Source: Oscheius onirici (lineage: Eukaryota; Nematoda; Chromadorea; Rhabditida; Rhabditidae). From it: DNA of 64,000 nucleotides. The translations under genes were made by a program, and so were the position numbers. Each line of letters starts with the position of its first letter. The stretch's first letter is position 1. The stretch covers positions 4,030,001 to 4,094,000 of the forward strand of contig OW051471.1 in the NCBI GenBank assembly GCA_932521025.1, in the 5' to 3' direction. Below the pieces are notes generated by a model. The model did no database searches, was not told where the DNA came from, and was given only the letters and a program-made list of their open reading frames with translations. This document shows positions 23,554-35,059 of this stretch, piece after piece.

Positions 23554-24435
23554 CCTGCAAATTTTTGAGAAATGAGAGAAGCTGTTTGAAAACTAGACAA
23601 AACATACGGAGAAATGGAAGAAAAACAACGACTCACAAGTTGTGTAAAGTGAACTATTGCCGTGAAAGCAAGGACGGTTCTATGAGGACATTTATGGTGT
23701 GCGAACGATTCGATTCCTAGTCTTAATACGACCTAGTCGCTTATAGTAGATATATCACTGAATGAAAACTGTTCGATTCAAATAATTTTCGGATACAGTA
23801 TGCCTGTTTTCACCCTGTCCGATACTCTTCCGAACGTAACTTCTAGAACACTCTTCGGATGAAACTGGTTTTCAGTTCAGCTATTTATTGTAAAACTGGG
23901 GCCCTGATCCCTTTACAACCGTACAGTACCTGACGGAGAATTTCTGTTTTTGACCCTAAGGACGCAGATGTGAACCAGATAGGACAGTTGCAAAATAGGA
24001 GAAGTATGGCAGAAAATAGTTGAACTAAGTGAACCAAATAAAAGCTGTCAAAATAGAGGAAAGGGAAATGCGGCCACTTGTCTTCTACTAGCTAGCCACT
24101 TATTGAAGAGGAACGGCCTGAGAATAACTAACTGGAAGCATCTGGAAGGGGAATTGCAAATGGCTATTATAAACAGAGGCACCCATCTTCCGCATGTGTG
24201 GTTATGAAGGTTTTTCAGTTTAAAATTCTTGGAAGCGGATTTGGCGAACATGGACATCAAAGACCGGAACTGTTTCGTGACATCCCATGCTCCGCAGCAA
24301 AACCACCTGTGTTTTTTTTTCTGTTTGTGCACATTTACATGGGCACAAACAGTCCTCTGCACGCCTTTACAACAAAAGGAAGAACTAGAGAGTTTGAATG
24401 AGAAACCCTCACGATAGTTGTAAATCACGAGCATT
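23554..24435. other. Spacer; no gene seen
   Basis: Short open frames on both strands lack any recognisable domain or splice support. It contains the upstream region of the GT92 gene. Confidence 0.4.
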
Positions 24436-24634
24436 GTCATAGCAGGTGGGTGTTACGAGAAGAATGTTTATTTACGGCTTGGTTCTGAAGAGGCTCTGGA
24501 AGTCGTCCTTCCAGACGGGGAAGGATTCCCAGCAGATATCGGTCCCTTCGTGTCTCAGCAGATAGTTGTAGTAGTGGTCCAGCAGTCTTCCGAGATCGAC
24601 GAATTTCGCATTTCCCTCGAAGGCCAACTGCCAA
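24436..24634 (-). repeat. 199-bp segment duplicated at 47723-47921 (inverted)
   Basis: The segment covers the last 54 codons of the SH2-like exon plus its 3' flank with AATAAA. Reverse-complemented it matches 47723-47921 with a single mismatch seen. The flanks differ on both sides. Confidence 0.9.
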
Positions 24635-24856
24635 TAGCCATTCTTCTTTTCCAGTGGAATCTCGTAAATCTGGTCCTGGCAGTCTCTGTAGACGAGGAGA
24701 AGCGGCAGCGATAGGTCGAGGACGTTGTTCAGACGGTAGTAGAGTCGAATCTCACACTGTGGAGTCAGAGCAGCTGCCTTGGCGGAACTCTCGGCCCCGA
24801 TGAAGTACTTCTTCCAGCTGGCAGACATCCGACTCTTCTGCTCGGCAACCCAGCTA
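24472..24856 (-). CDS. SH2-like terminal exon of an unassigned gene (5' part not found)
   Basis: An open exon starts after a CATTCAG acceptor at 24857 and ends FQSLFRTKP at 24472. The stretch LPLLLVYRDCQDQIYEIPL, then NGYWQLAFEGNAKFVDLGRL and LDHYYNYLL, resembles the second half of an SH2 domain (strands C-D, then KFxxLxxLVxxY). The Arg-containing first half with FLxR was not found upstream, so the SH2 call is tentative. It needs upstream phase-2 exons; candidates at 24.9-25.7 kb are unclear. The 3' part of this exon and its 3' end are duplicated in inverted orientation at 47.72-47.92 kb. Confidence 0.45.
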
Positions 24857-25672
24857 CTGAATGGGAAAAGTCTTGTTCTGACAAGATCAAGGTATATTAT
24901 CTTCGAGTTTCTAAACTTTTGAAAAAGAAGATTACCCTTTGAAATGTGAAGTTTAAGTATCAGAGAAAACAAGTCAAAGGAGTAAAAATTTGGAACTTTT
25001 CTGGGACTAAACGAGTTATAAGTCGAGCCGTATATCCAAAACTACTCTTGGCGAGGGAGGATCTCATCGTCGTTTGAAGACTTTCTCTTTTTCTCAGCCC
25101 CGTCAAGATTCTTCTTCTGAACAGCTACGATCAGGGCAACCAGTCATCTTGAAACGTACTCTGCTTCTTTTCAATTCCTTCCCGTAAAGGAAAGAAATGC
25201 CAAAGGCGTATGAACCGGTCTCGTACTTTTGATGAGGGCTGCTTACGGCACATTTCAGCCGTCGTCTTCCTTTTTTTTCCTCGGATAGGCACCGGAACTC
25301 GTTCCCTCTTTTACAAATTTCTGTCCACGTTGACACTTTTTGAAGTGAGATCTCAAGAACTCTCACAGACAACCCGTTGCCCCAAAGAATCCATGAAATG
25401 CCTGTGGGGATCCGCGGCGGTTTACGGGCTAGCTGAGGCAGGTTTGTGATGGTTGCCGCGCCGAGAGGGAGAAATCCCGCTGACGCAATTCTCTCGCATA
25501 TTCCGTCTGGTTCAGTCCCTCTCAATTCTTGATTGAATACCACCTGCTGAGATTGTAGTGTCCAGTGTTCGCAGCCAAGATCTTGTTTTGATAGGCTCAA
25601 ATTGTCCTCTTCGACTGTTTCTGCTCTCCAGTAATTCCCCAGCATAAAACACCACGAGCATTTTGCAATTAC
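24857..25672. other. Unresolved stretch with a 180-codon minus-strand open frame
   Basis: A frame from 25645 to 25103 (-) starts MLGNYWRAETVEEDNLSLS and ends GCPDRSCSEEES. It has no domain that I recognise, and its far end overlaps repeat-derived sequence. It could hold 5' exons of the SH2-like gene or be chance. Confidence 0.25.
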
Positions 25673-25740
25673 AAGGTTTGCAACGCCCTTCCAGGGCTAG
25701 TATTAGAGCTTCCATGTCTTCCCTTTACTTCGCTCGGTCA

Positions 25741-26010
25741 ACAGAGCCTCAGCCATAGTTCTCTTTCTCCCCTTGTCACTCCGTTCCAGTCACCCCGTCT
25801 TTCCAAAGAAACTACGTCGTTATAATCCTTCGCGCACTTGTTTTTCCTGCCATGACTTGTTAAAAACTAATTGGTGCACACAACGCTCCCCTCATTATCC
25901 TCAAATAGAAGCGTAACGATATAGAACTTGAATTCTGGAGAAATTAGAAACGCCTTTAGTTCTATTCGGTTACAGTTCTATAACATTGCAGTTCTATAGA
26001 GTTACAACAA
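25741..26010 (+). repeat. Dispersed repeat B, copy 2
   Basis: Direct copy of 20940-21228, about 95% identical by eye. It is preceded at 25673-25702 by the string AAGGTTTGCAACGCCCTTCC, which is also found at 63570 and, inverted, at about 53100. Confidence 0.75.
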
Positions 26011-26059
26011 TATGAAATATCCGTTTCGTATGTTTTGAAATAAAGACTGTGGAACGATT

Positions 26060-27021
26060 TTAATTCCTTAATTTCGACCATGTACTTCCCCACATGGTAA
26101 TTTTTTTGAGCTCAAATTTGATTTTTTGAGAAAACTATCGATCCAATCGACCTGACAAAAACCTAAAAAAAAAACAAAAAAATTTCCTCTCGGCGGACTC
26201 GAACCCTGGTCGCTCCAGCGTGGTTAACGCACAGGCACTGCGCCATTTTGTCGAAAAATGGAAAGTCGAATAACTTTTTGCGCGAAAGAGTAAAACACAT
26301 TTTTCAAAAAAAGAAAGATGCGTCTCGATGGGCTTAGTTTTTTTGCACTAAAAACAGCACTAAAAACAAGATATATGGGTCTTTCCTCGCAACTACAATT
26401 TGTTTACTTTAAGCACTAAAAACAAATTCTGCTGCATTTATACTACGTGAGACGTTAAATGCTAGGAAAATGATATTCCAGTGATGAAGAACCTGAATCT
26501 GATGAGAGGACTGTAAAAATCTTGGTGAAAATGCCTAGATTCCGAAAGATCTCGTTCCTTGTAGGGTTAGACGATACTAATATGATTTTTTTTGTCATTT
26601 ATGCAGCTATACTGAGCTGGTTTAGGAAAAGGACATATAAACGTCGAAAAATGGATGCTTTCGAGCGATATTATGACGAAAAACACTGCGCCATTATGAC
26701 GAAAAACGGAAAGTCGAATAACTTTTTGCGCGAAAGAATAAAAACCGTTTTTCAAAAAAAGAAAGATGCGTCTCGATGAGTTTAGTTTTTTTGTAGTTGA
26801 CCATTTTTTTGTATCTCCTAACCTCAAAAAGTTATCGCGAAAATACGTTTTTGGTCCGATTTTCAAAGCTACCGTAACCCTTGATCCCAAAATCCAAACT
26901 GTCCCAAAAGCTCTCAATAATATTTTTTCGAGGTCTATTACCCCCAGGAACAATCCCAGACTGATCCGATCAATTTGAAGGGTAGCTGTAGTACTACGGG
27001 ACACGATTTCTGACGCGCCCT
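26060..27021 (-). repeat. Dispersed repeat R1, longest copy, with tRNA-like head and internal insertion
   Basis: The minus strand runs from the end TAGGGCGCGTCA at about 27021 to a tRNA-like part at 26183-26250 followed by a T-rich tract. Relative to copy 1 it is split: 26330-26700 is inserted sequence and a part of the repeat (about 26270-26330) is repeated at 26705-26790. The region 26060-26180 matches the far side of copy 3 at 39.13-39.22 kb, so the element extends beyond the tRNA-like segment. Confidence 0.65.
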
Positions 27022-27646
27022 AATAAATGTTTTATTCGCAGGAAAGAGAACTCAATGTTACTGTAGAATCTGTCTTTAGATGTCTTTCAGGTCCTTTCAA
27101 GATCATCGGAAACTTTCTCCTCCTATCAGTGCCTTCCCAGTTTGTCGTTCACCGTACCTACCGGGGGAAAGTCAAGAAGGTACAAGAGCCTGGGTTCTTC
27201 TTCATTTTGCTAGGTCACACATTTTTTGATAAGATCAAGTTGAAGAAGAACCAGAGCTTATTATTAATTGCGGAATATACCGTCTTTCCTCCTCTCCAAA
27301 GCCAATACTTGCCATACTTGGCAAATGAATACCTATTCGACTTTTTTTTTTGAAAAGGAGAACCGAAAGAGGACGGGAAGGGATCAGGGTCAGAGAGATT
27401 AGCCTCTCCCACGACACTTGTGTTCCTCCCCATCCCTTTCTATGAACTAGCCCAATTAGCTAAGAACTTTCGATGTTTCTCTTGTCTTTCTTTTGTGCGC
27501 CGCCGCTGAACCGGTGTTCTCCGCCTCTTTCACCCCGTCGAAATTTCTCTTCTAATCTGATCCGATCCTTTGTCTTTTCCATTTCGGACTCCCACAGCTA
27601 TACTTTCCCTCTTTTTTCACAGGAAGTTTCCCTTTCCAGCGACCAA
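27022..27646. other. Spacer; no gene seen
   Basis: No supported coding exon. It is the upstream region of the small membrane-protein gene; a TTTTTTCACAG acceptor-like site lies 25 bases before its start codon. Confidence 0.4.
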
Positions 27647-28786
27647 ATGGCTATTGCCGACTGGTTCCGATTCGGTCAGCCCTACTGCTTACTAGTTATC
27701 ATTTGCACTCTCACTCTCCACTCGGAGATGCATCCAGAACACTCACTTTCCGCGTAAACAGCCGTTTTCTCTTATTACTTTCGAATCAGAACATTCTCCA
27801 AACTTTCATTTTGTCTTATTGTTAGTTTCTTGTCTCTGGCCCCTCAGATTAGGCCCGCACGCAATTGAGCTTGCTCTGGCGTTGATTACGGGGTAAACTT
27901 TATCTTTATCTTAGTTTCTTGTCTTTCAAGATGCGATGGGCTTTGAAGTCTTGACGCATTGTTGTCTATCAAGACCTCGGAAGTGATCGAATCTGTGTTT
28001 TTTTTTACAATTTCTGGTAGAAACCAACTGTTCGTTTTAGTTTTACCCGTCCTATACTCGACTATTATCTCCTTCCCAAACAACAGTGAAATTTTCCTTT
28101 TGCAAGGTACTCTCGTCCTGTAAAATCGTTATTTTTGACCTGATCGTTAGTCATTATTTTTGACCCAAAAAGGTGAGCAGGCTGAAAGGTATGTTCTGTA
28201 CCGAAAACGAGGCTATGAGGAAGCAACTTTTTGTGGGAAGACAACACGAAATAACGTCAAGTCTCCAGAGACATCAGCTTGTTTTGTGCCATTCCAGTCT
28301 CTGTACCCGATACAATCTTGCCTCCTACGACTTCCTCGTACATTCGTTTCCTTCTTTACAGCCGAACTCTTTTCCAGCGTGTCGCAGAGAGCAGTCAGAT
28401 ATGTACCAAAGAAGGCTGGATCGAATCGAGTTGTAATATGTCAGTCGCCGATTGTTCCATGCAATATGATGGTAACGAACCGTATCGAGCTGTACCGCTC
28501 TCGACGAAAAATATCGCCTCAATTGTCACAATTCTATCATTTTTCTCCCTTTTGTATCTAATCTATGCCCAGCATCACAAGCTGCTCTTCTATATTATGA
28601 CTAGGCAAGTTTGCTCGACTTTCTCGACAAGTAATTTATTCGTTTAGTGTGATTGCGGTTTGGATAGCTTTTGTCTACTGTTCGGGTATACTTGCTGTTC
28701 TCTATATGGTTCGATACGATTATCCGGTTGCAGAAAACAACGAGAAGACGAGGAAGGCCATACAAATTGATGAGTCCATGATCTGA
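27647..28786 (+). CDS. Predicted small membrane protein with signal peptide and two membrane spans
   Basis: Three exons fit by phase. Exon 1 (27647-27753) encodes MAIADWFRFGQPYCLLVIIC, a signal peptide. Exon 2 (28362-28604) encodes RTLFQRVAESSQICTKEGW, with four Cys in the next 60 residues, and a first span (IASIVTILSFFSLLYLIYA). Exon 3 (28648-28786) encodes the second span (VIAVWIAFVYCSGILAVLYM) and ends QIDESMI. The last intron is of the GC-AG type with the classical AG|GCAAGT donor. The first intron (608 nt) was joined only on phase and could hide another exon. I recognise no family. Confidence 0.5.
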
Positions 28787-28927
28787 ATGAATGTGATGAT
28801 AAAGGGGGATTTATTTCAATCAAAGTAAACAAATTGTAGTTGCGAGGAAAGACCCATATATCGCCAGGATTGTTAGGAAATGTAGAAAAGAATGGGTGGC
28901 ACCTCACAAGTGGCATGAGAAACTTGA

Positions 28928-30232
28928 TTAGTTGTGAGAGTCTAGGTTAAGACGACGGTTCAGAGCTTCCACGTAGGCCTGATGAATCTGGGCCACGAAA
29001 GTGTCGTCATTTTCGAGCAGATGAGAAAGACCGGCAAGAAACTGAAAATGAGCAGGTACTATTTTGAAATATCGCTGAAATTGAAAATTCTAATACAAAT
29101 ACCGACCTGATCTTTGTTGAGTGCAGGCGTAGTATGAGAAGTCTCAGAACCAGATCCTTCGTCGGCGGCGGGATCCTCGGCCTGTACTCGAGTACTCACG
29201 ACTGATTCGATCTCTGCAGCATCGCCGTATTCACTTCCATGAATGGAACGAGTGGAAAAGTTTGCCAGAGAAATGGCAGAAGATGAATTAGCCATGTCGG
29301 CGATGTTGAGCTTTGGCTTCGCAGTGGTCAGAAGGTCTTTGACTAGATCCTTCTCTAGCTCGTCGGCAGACATCATGGCGTTAGAAGGAACTGGCTGAAA
29401 AAAAAATTGTGGTCAATTTTGAAAACATCTTACTCTATGACTACGATCTAGCATAAATTCTAAAGAAATTTACCTGCGAAAACATCTGCTGCTGTTCCTG
29501 AACCATGAGCTTTTGAAGAAGAGTTGGCATCTCGGTAATGTTTTGTGAAACTGAAGTCTTTTCTTCGACTTTATTATTCGAGGAAGGTGGACGCTCGTTA
29601 GGTTTACGCTGAGCAGCTTTCAACAATTCCAAGAGATTATTGCTATCGGAAGTTGTCTCCATTACCGGAGAACTCTGCTTTGCCTCTTCAACAGTAGGAA
29701 TCTAAAAAACAGTGTTATATGAAGAGAGAAAAACAGGCACTCACGTTCCCTAACTTCAAATTATTGACTAGATCCTCGATCATATTGTGAACTTCTAAAC
29801 ATTCGTCGTCTTTGTAAAACCATATGCATTTGATATCTCCTTGAGCTAAAACAACAGGTAAGAATGAAAAAAAAAACGAATAAACCTGATTTCCCATCAC
29901 TCTTCTTCATGTACAAGTAGTGTCCATTGACCTGGACGCACGTCTGATCAATAATGGGCTCAATGAAGTCGGAGAGTGATTGCCGGTTCGCAATCAGAAC
30001 GCTGTAGTAAGGTCGATCACAGCGTTGATAGATGAAAAAGGCTCCGTCGACGTCGGTCTTCACCCAGCCTTTTTTGTCCGTTTGGAACGTATATAGAGCG
30101 GTGTGCGTGGCCTGAACACAATTCTTAATTTGGATAACGAAAAGGACTTACTTTCATTAGGACTTTGTTCGCACATGGATCAATACGTTGAATGTTTCCG
30201 AGAGTCTTGCTCAGCACAGCTTGTGTAGTCAT
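28928..30232 (-). CDS. dcp1: mRNA-decapping enzyme subunit 1 (DCP1)
   Basis: DCP1 activates the DCP2 decapping enzyme in P-bodies. Start MTTQAVLSKTLGNIQRIDPC at 30232 lies three bases after a TTTTCAG acceptor. The EVH1-type domain follows: VKTDVDGAFFIYQRCDRPYY, SVLIANRQSLSDFIEPI, VNGHYLYMKK, and DIKCIWFYKDDECLEVHNMI, which are the usual DCP1 landmarks. A Ser/Gln-rich middle holds MPTLLQKLMVQEQQQMF and DELEKDLVKDLLTTAKP, short motifs like those binding decapping partners. The C-terminal QFLAGLSHLLENDDTFVAQI and HQAYVEALNRRL match the DCP1 trimerisation helix. The whole family architecture is present. A MULE transposon begins 65 bp upstream of the start codon. Confidence 0.92.
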
Positions 30233-30296
30233 AATCTGAAAATTTTACGTATGCAAGATTTTCAGAAGCAAAAAAAATAAGAAATGATGAGAGAAC

Positions 30297-32799
30297 GGGA
30301 CAGCCCCAAAATGCGGAAAACCACTTTGTGCGAAACTATTTTGAAAACGTCCCACTTTGGCGCCATCCATTTTGAGCGCGGCCAGTTTGAACGTCCCCCT
30401 TCTGGGTGCGACATTTTGCACGTTTTTACGTAATCACGTATTTTCTATTCCGCAATTACCGTTTCCCAAAAATCATAGTACTTGCTATTTTTTTTTTCAC
30501 TTTATTGCTTTTTTCGTGTTATTTTCTAGTGCATAAAATATCGGAGACGTGAAACAAACTGTAATAAGAAGTTTTTGTCGCTTTTCGACCCTATAGGGTA
30601 AGAAAACGCAGCATTTGAACACTGTCTTGCCTTCAACAAGAGTTTAGAGAAAATAACAAGTATTTTGAGTAAAAAAAGTTTATTTAGTCAATCCGTTGGT
30701 ACATTGTTAGCAAAGTGATTCGAAAATAAGCGATAGTTCATCTACATCGGCTAGTGTAGGTGCTCTGCCAGCGATCTTTCGAGCTCGAATCGCAGCGGAA
30801 AGACGTTTATTCTTTAGGAGCGATGTCGTTTTGAGACTTTCTTTGACCTAAGGACCGATTTTATATGGGAAAGTAAATGCTAACCTTTTCATTTGGAAAT
30901 TGTCGTAGCAGTGAAGCCAATCGTTGAGTTGAGCCATCTTCTGTTTGCAACCGCTGAATGAGCAGGGAAAGGCGACCTTTTTGTAGTCCATTTGAATGAT
31001 AGAGGATCGACTGAAAACGGTAAGTCAGAATGTAAAAACGTACTTTTAGCGGCTTATGCCAGGCTTCTACTACATTGTTTGTCCTTGGGAGTCCTTCTTC
31101 AACTTTTTCCACGCAACTCCATTGCAGTGGGTAGAATCTTGGTCCTAAAGTTAGGTGTCCTACTACGTAATTCTTCTCGATGTAGTTGAAAAAATCTGTA
31201 AAACATGCTTTACAGACAGAAAAAAGAACTTACTTATTAAGTGCGCAGATCGGTATCCTATCATTTCGCGCTTGTTAAGGCAGTAAACATCTCGAATTTC
31301 GTTGGCACTAAAAAAGGGAAGCGAACGAATCCTTAGCCAAAAGCGATACAGGGACCTGCCTATAAAAAATATGTAGAAAATAGTTAATGTTCTAACCTGG
31401 CTTTATAGCTTGTCTGGTTTCCGATTCTCGCTCGAGAAATTTCTTCCAGCATCTGATTAGATGAAAGAGGCAGAAATTATACGAAGAGAGTGGAAATTTT
31501 GTAGAAAAGGCGTTTTTTATACCTGTTTCTAGATCTACAATTACACCGTTTTAGAAATACATACAATCACCTGTCATAATTGTGGTTGGGATGTATCCAG
31601 AGAGTTCTTTCGTGGAGAACAGCACATCCAAAAGTTTCTCGTACCCTGCTTGTTGCTTAGAGTCTAGTAAAGCGAAACAGAATGGTCGAATGAGATTTGG
31701 AGCCACCTGAAATGATGCGCTGTGTTACAAAGCCAGAAAATGACATACGTAACCATGAACTGTTACGAGTTGTACCTACGGCTTTGGCACGACGGCGAAA
31801 GTTCCATCTAACAGTATCATCTCGCTCTCTCGCAGTAATTGGAGAGCATCATCACTGGCAAATACAGTGAAGTACTTGTCTTTCGAATCGAATAAGAGAA
31901 AACGCTTTCCTTCTCAACTAAATTTTTCAACAGAAAAAAAATGGAATCATACCAAGAGTTAAGGTTGCTTTTCCAGCAAAAATTGGATGATCGGAGTCGA
32001 GGAAATTTTTTTTCGTTGACTATTGTATGAACCTGCAAGAACCAAAAATCAGGAAAATTTGGTCTTACCAAGTAGTCGAAACGTTACGGAATCTAACGAT
32101 TGTCTCGATTCGCCGATTATTTGTGCTGGATCCATGCTGCTTTCTTCTGCGCTTTGCTCCTGTCGTATTCTTTCGCATGAGGCCTGAAAAGTTTTACATG
32201 GTTTATAAATAAACTAACCAGGTTTAGAGACGGACTCGAGTCATGATCATGATCACGAATTGTTTCAGCAATGTTTCCCGTTAGTTTGACGAGACCGGAG
32301 CTTGTATAGAACAGTTTGCGCCTGAAAAGTAATGAAAAAAGATGCAGAGATGTTAAACTAAAGTGAAAGCATTCGTAGACTTCCGTACCGTCTTTGTTTT
32401 GTCGAAGAAGTCGCATAAGGTAATTGTTGATGCTTTTCACATTTCGCTTTTGTTGAAATTTTCGAGCCGTCTACTTCAGTATCCGTTTTCTATAGATTCG
32501 AGATTCGAGGAGCCTAGAAATAAATTGTGTTTTTCTATGCACGTGTGAAATACGAAAAGAAGCAAATTGAAAGCACAATAAAACAAAGAAAATGTTAAAA
32601 TAATGTAAAAAAAAAAATAGCAACAAAATGATAAAATTCGCAAATAATACTGATTTTTGGTAAACGGTAATTGCAAAATGTCGCACCTCCAGAATGGCGG
32701 CGTTCAAATTGGCCGCGTTCAAACTGTAGCGATTTCATTTTAGGTTTCGCGCGGAATGGGTCATTTTTAAAGTGGTTTTCCGCATTTTGGGGCTGTCCC
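30297..32799 (-). mobile_element. Mutator-like (MULE) DNA transposon, 2503 bp
   Basis: Long terminal inverted repeats (start GGGACAGCCCCAAAATGCGG, about 100 bp with GCGGCCAxTTTGAAC further in) bound the element at 30297 and 32799. A perfect 8-bp duplication GAGAGAAC flanks it (30289-30296 and 32800-32807). The minus strand carries a decayed transposase gene. Confidence 0.88.
30707..32440 (-). pseudogene. MULE transposase, decayed
   Basis: From the 5' side: a FLYWCH-like zinc-finger region (YECFHF, then GNIAETIRDHDHDSSPS, about 32220-32390), then the MULE catalytic region with ESEMILLDGTFAVVPKP (first catalytic Asp in LDGTF, 31779-31835) and VAPNLIRPFCFALLDSKQQA (about 31640-31710), then PRTNNVVEAWHKPLKVRF (31040-31095), a late MULE motif, and RLSAAIRARKIAGRAP near the end. 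An in-frame TAG lies at 31776-31778 directly after VVPKP, before VQLVTVHGY in the same frame. Several exon borders are unclear. It is probably inactive. Confidence 0.75.
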
Positions 32800-32807
32800 G
32801 AGAGAAC

Positions 32808-33526
32808 GAGTAGTTTTGTTTCTTTAACAAAACAGCCCAAATACGGTATACTTTTGCTTGAAAAACAGGCACATCTTGACGAGACCATAGTGCAAACTGG
32901 ATTTGTTGCTTTTTGCTATTGTAGTTGTCAATTTCTTCTTTTTTTTCACCTGCTCATCGTTTTATACATAGGTAAAAGTGCGCTTCTGCATGTCTTGTCA
33001 CATGGGCATTCGACAACAAACAGATCGAAGTGCAGGTCGCTTAAAAAATCCAATTACTTTTTTTATAAAAGGCGAAACTTTGGCGCATTAAGGTGAAGAA
33101 CTTTCGATTGGAATACAAGAACAACATAAGTAAAGTATGGAAAATGAGTAAAAGGAGAGAACAAATTCATAAACTACAGGTTCCAGAACCTGAAGGTCGG
33201 GAATCCCAAACGTTTTCGACCGAACGCGCATTCTGCAGTGAGCGATCGAGAAGTGTCCTCCCTCAGATCCTTCTTCCTTCTATAGCTTCTTCCAGTTCGC
33301 CCTATTCCGCGTAACCAAAACTCTTATTTACCAATGAATAACGAGTAAAAACAAGACAATGCTCTTCCTGTTTTGGATTCAACTTTTTTTCTGCAGCAAT
33401 CGATCACTCCAATTATACCCGCGTCAGCATTATTCACCTAGACATAGCTACTTACTTTTTTTTCCATTTTTCATTTTACTGTTCTATTTTCAGGTTGTCT
33501 TCTGATTTGGGTAATCCTCTGCCAGG
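32808..33526. other. Spacer between the MULE and DNAJB12/14; no gene seen
   Basis: Short frames without domains. A TTTTCAG acceptor lies about 35 bases before the downstream start codon. Confidence 0.4.
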
Positions 33527-35059
33527 ATGACAGCTGACGCGAATCGGGCCGAGGCCATGACTTGTAAGTTAACTGAGTTTTTGACCAGTAATGACAAATT
33601 TGAGGTCTGGATAGAGCTAGAGAAGCACTTCGAATGGGTGATCATGCAAAGGCCAAACGAATGCTGCAAAAGGCGAAAACTCTCGACCCAAAACAGGATA
33701 TTTCTTGTACATTAGTTTTGTTAGAACTTTGATCTTTTTTTTTCAGTTTTGCTGAAAAAGGCAGAGACGATGAGCGGAAGTGCCGAAACGTCTTCGAACG
33801 ATGCTGCCGACGATCGAAGTTACGCTCACGATGACCACTACGAGGATACAAACAATTTGAGAAGTAGGAAAACGCACAAAAGTCCTTCAAGAGGCAGTTC
33901 GTCTGCTGCAAATGGCGCCACGCCAAAAGAAACCAAACCTCGATCAGCATCAAGAACTCCAAAGCTAGGAGTAGATTACACGAAAGACGTACGACCCTTT
34001 CACTAAAAATAACCTTTTTTATTCAGCAAATCGAACTCGTTGAACGTATTAGACATTGCAAAGATTATTACGAGATTCTTCGGGTAACAAAGACGGCGTC
34101 AGATGCTGAAATCAAAAAGGAATATCGCAAAATGGCTCTTCAACTACATCCCGATAAATGCCGGGCGCCGCATGCCACCGAGGCCTTCAAAGGTACTTAA
34201 ACTCCTAATTTGTCATCTTTTCGCACTTTAGCACTGGGAAATGCCTATGCTATTCTGGCCGACGCAGAAAAACGTCGACAGTACGATCTGTATGGAGCTG
34301 ACGCCCCCATGACTCACAGCCATCAGCCGAGTCGAAGACATAGAGGCGAATTTTTCGAGTACGATTACGCACACGGTTTTGACTGTAAGCTGACCTCTTC
34401 TTATACTAGTTAGTCACCTTTTTTAGCTGATTTCACTCCTGAAGAAATCTTTAACATGTTTTTTGGTGGAGGATTCCCATCAGAATCGGTCCGTAGACGG
34501 CATAGACAGCAGCACGCCCAACGAGAAGAATTTAATCACAACCACAATCAGAATGAGGTATTTTGATTTGAATTTAGCTTTAATAACCATTGTTTAGCAT
34601 CCTTACGCTCCGCTGCTTCAGCTCTTGCCGCTCATTGCGATTCTCGTACTCGGCCTAGTTGCTCAGATTATGGTTGCCGATCCCGCCTTCTCCCTTCATC
34701 AAACACAGTAACTCTCTCTCAGTTTTCTATTAAAATGAATTGCAGGAAGTATCCAGTCAAGAGAATGACGGCTGAGATGAAAGTTCCGTATTATGTGCGA
34801 TCCGACTTTGAGCAGTCATATAGAGGCCGTATCAAATCGGTGGAAAATCAAGTAGAGGATGAGTATTTACAAAACTTGCGAATGAATTGCTACAAGGAAC
34901 AAAATCAACGTAAAGTTATATACTTTTTCTTCTAAACAAATTTAAGGCGAGACTCTTCTGTATCGAGCACGATGGCAACGTGACGAAGAGCTTATAAAGA
35001 GAGCCGAACGAATGGCAATGCCCAACTGTGACCGTTTACGGGAAATCTATGGCCGGTAA
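33527..35059 (+). CDS. dnajb12: DNAJB12/14-type ER membrane J-protein
   Basis: These HSP40s sit in the ER membrane with the J domain facing the cytosol and work with HSC70 in membrane-protein quality control. Start [12 protein letters not shown]; the next exon, in frame after a 41-nt intron, gives [20 protein letters not shown], the N-terminal helical repeat of this subfamily. A Ser-rich linker follows. The J domain has [20 protein letters not shown] and [10 protein letters not shown] with the HPD motif, then [19 protein letters not shown]. After [18 protein letters not shown] comes one membrane span ([20 protein letters not shown]) and the DUF1977-type C-terminal domain ([19 protein letters not shown], ending [13 protein letters not shown]). 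All parts of the family are present. The SFMBT gene follows on the same strand 382 bp downstream. Confidence 0.93.
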
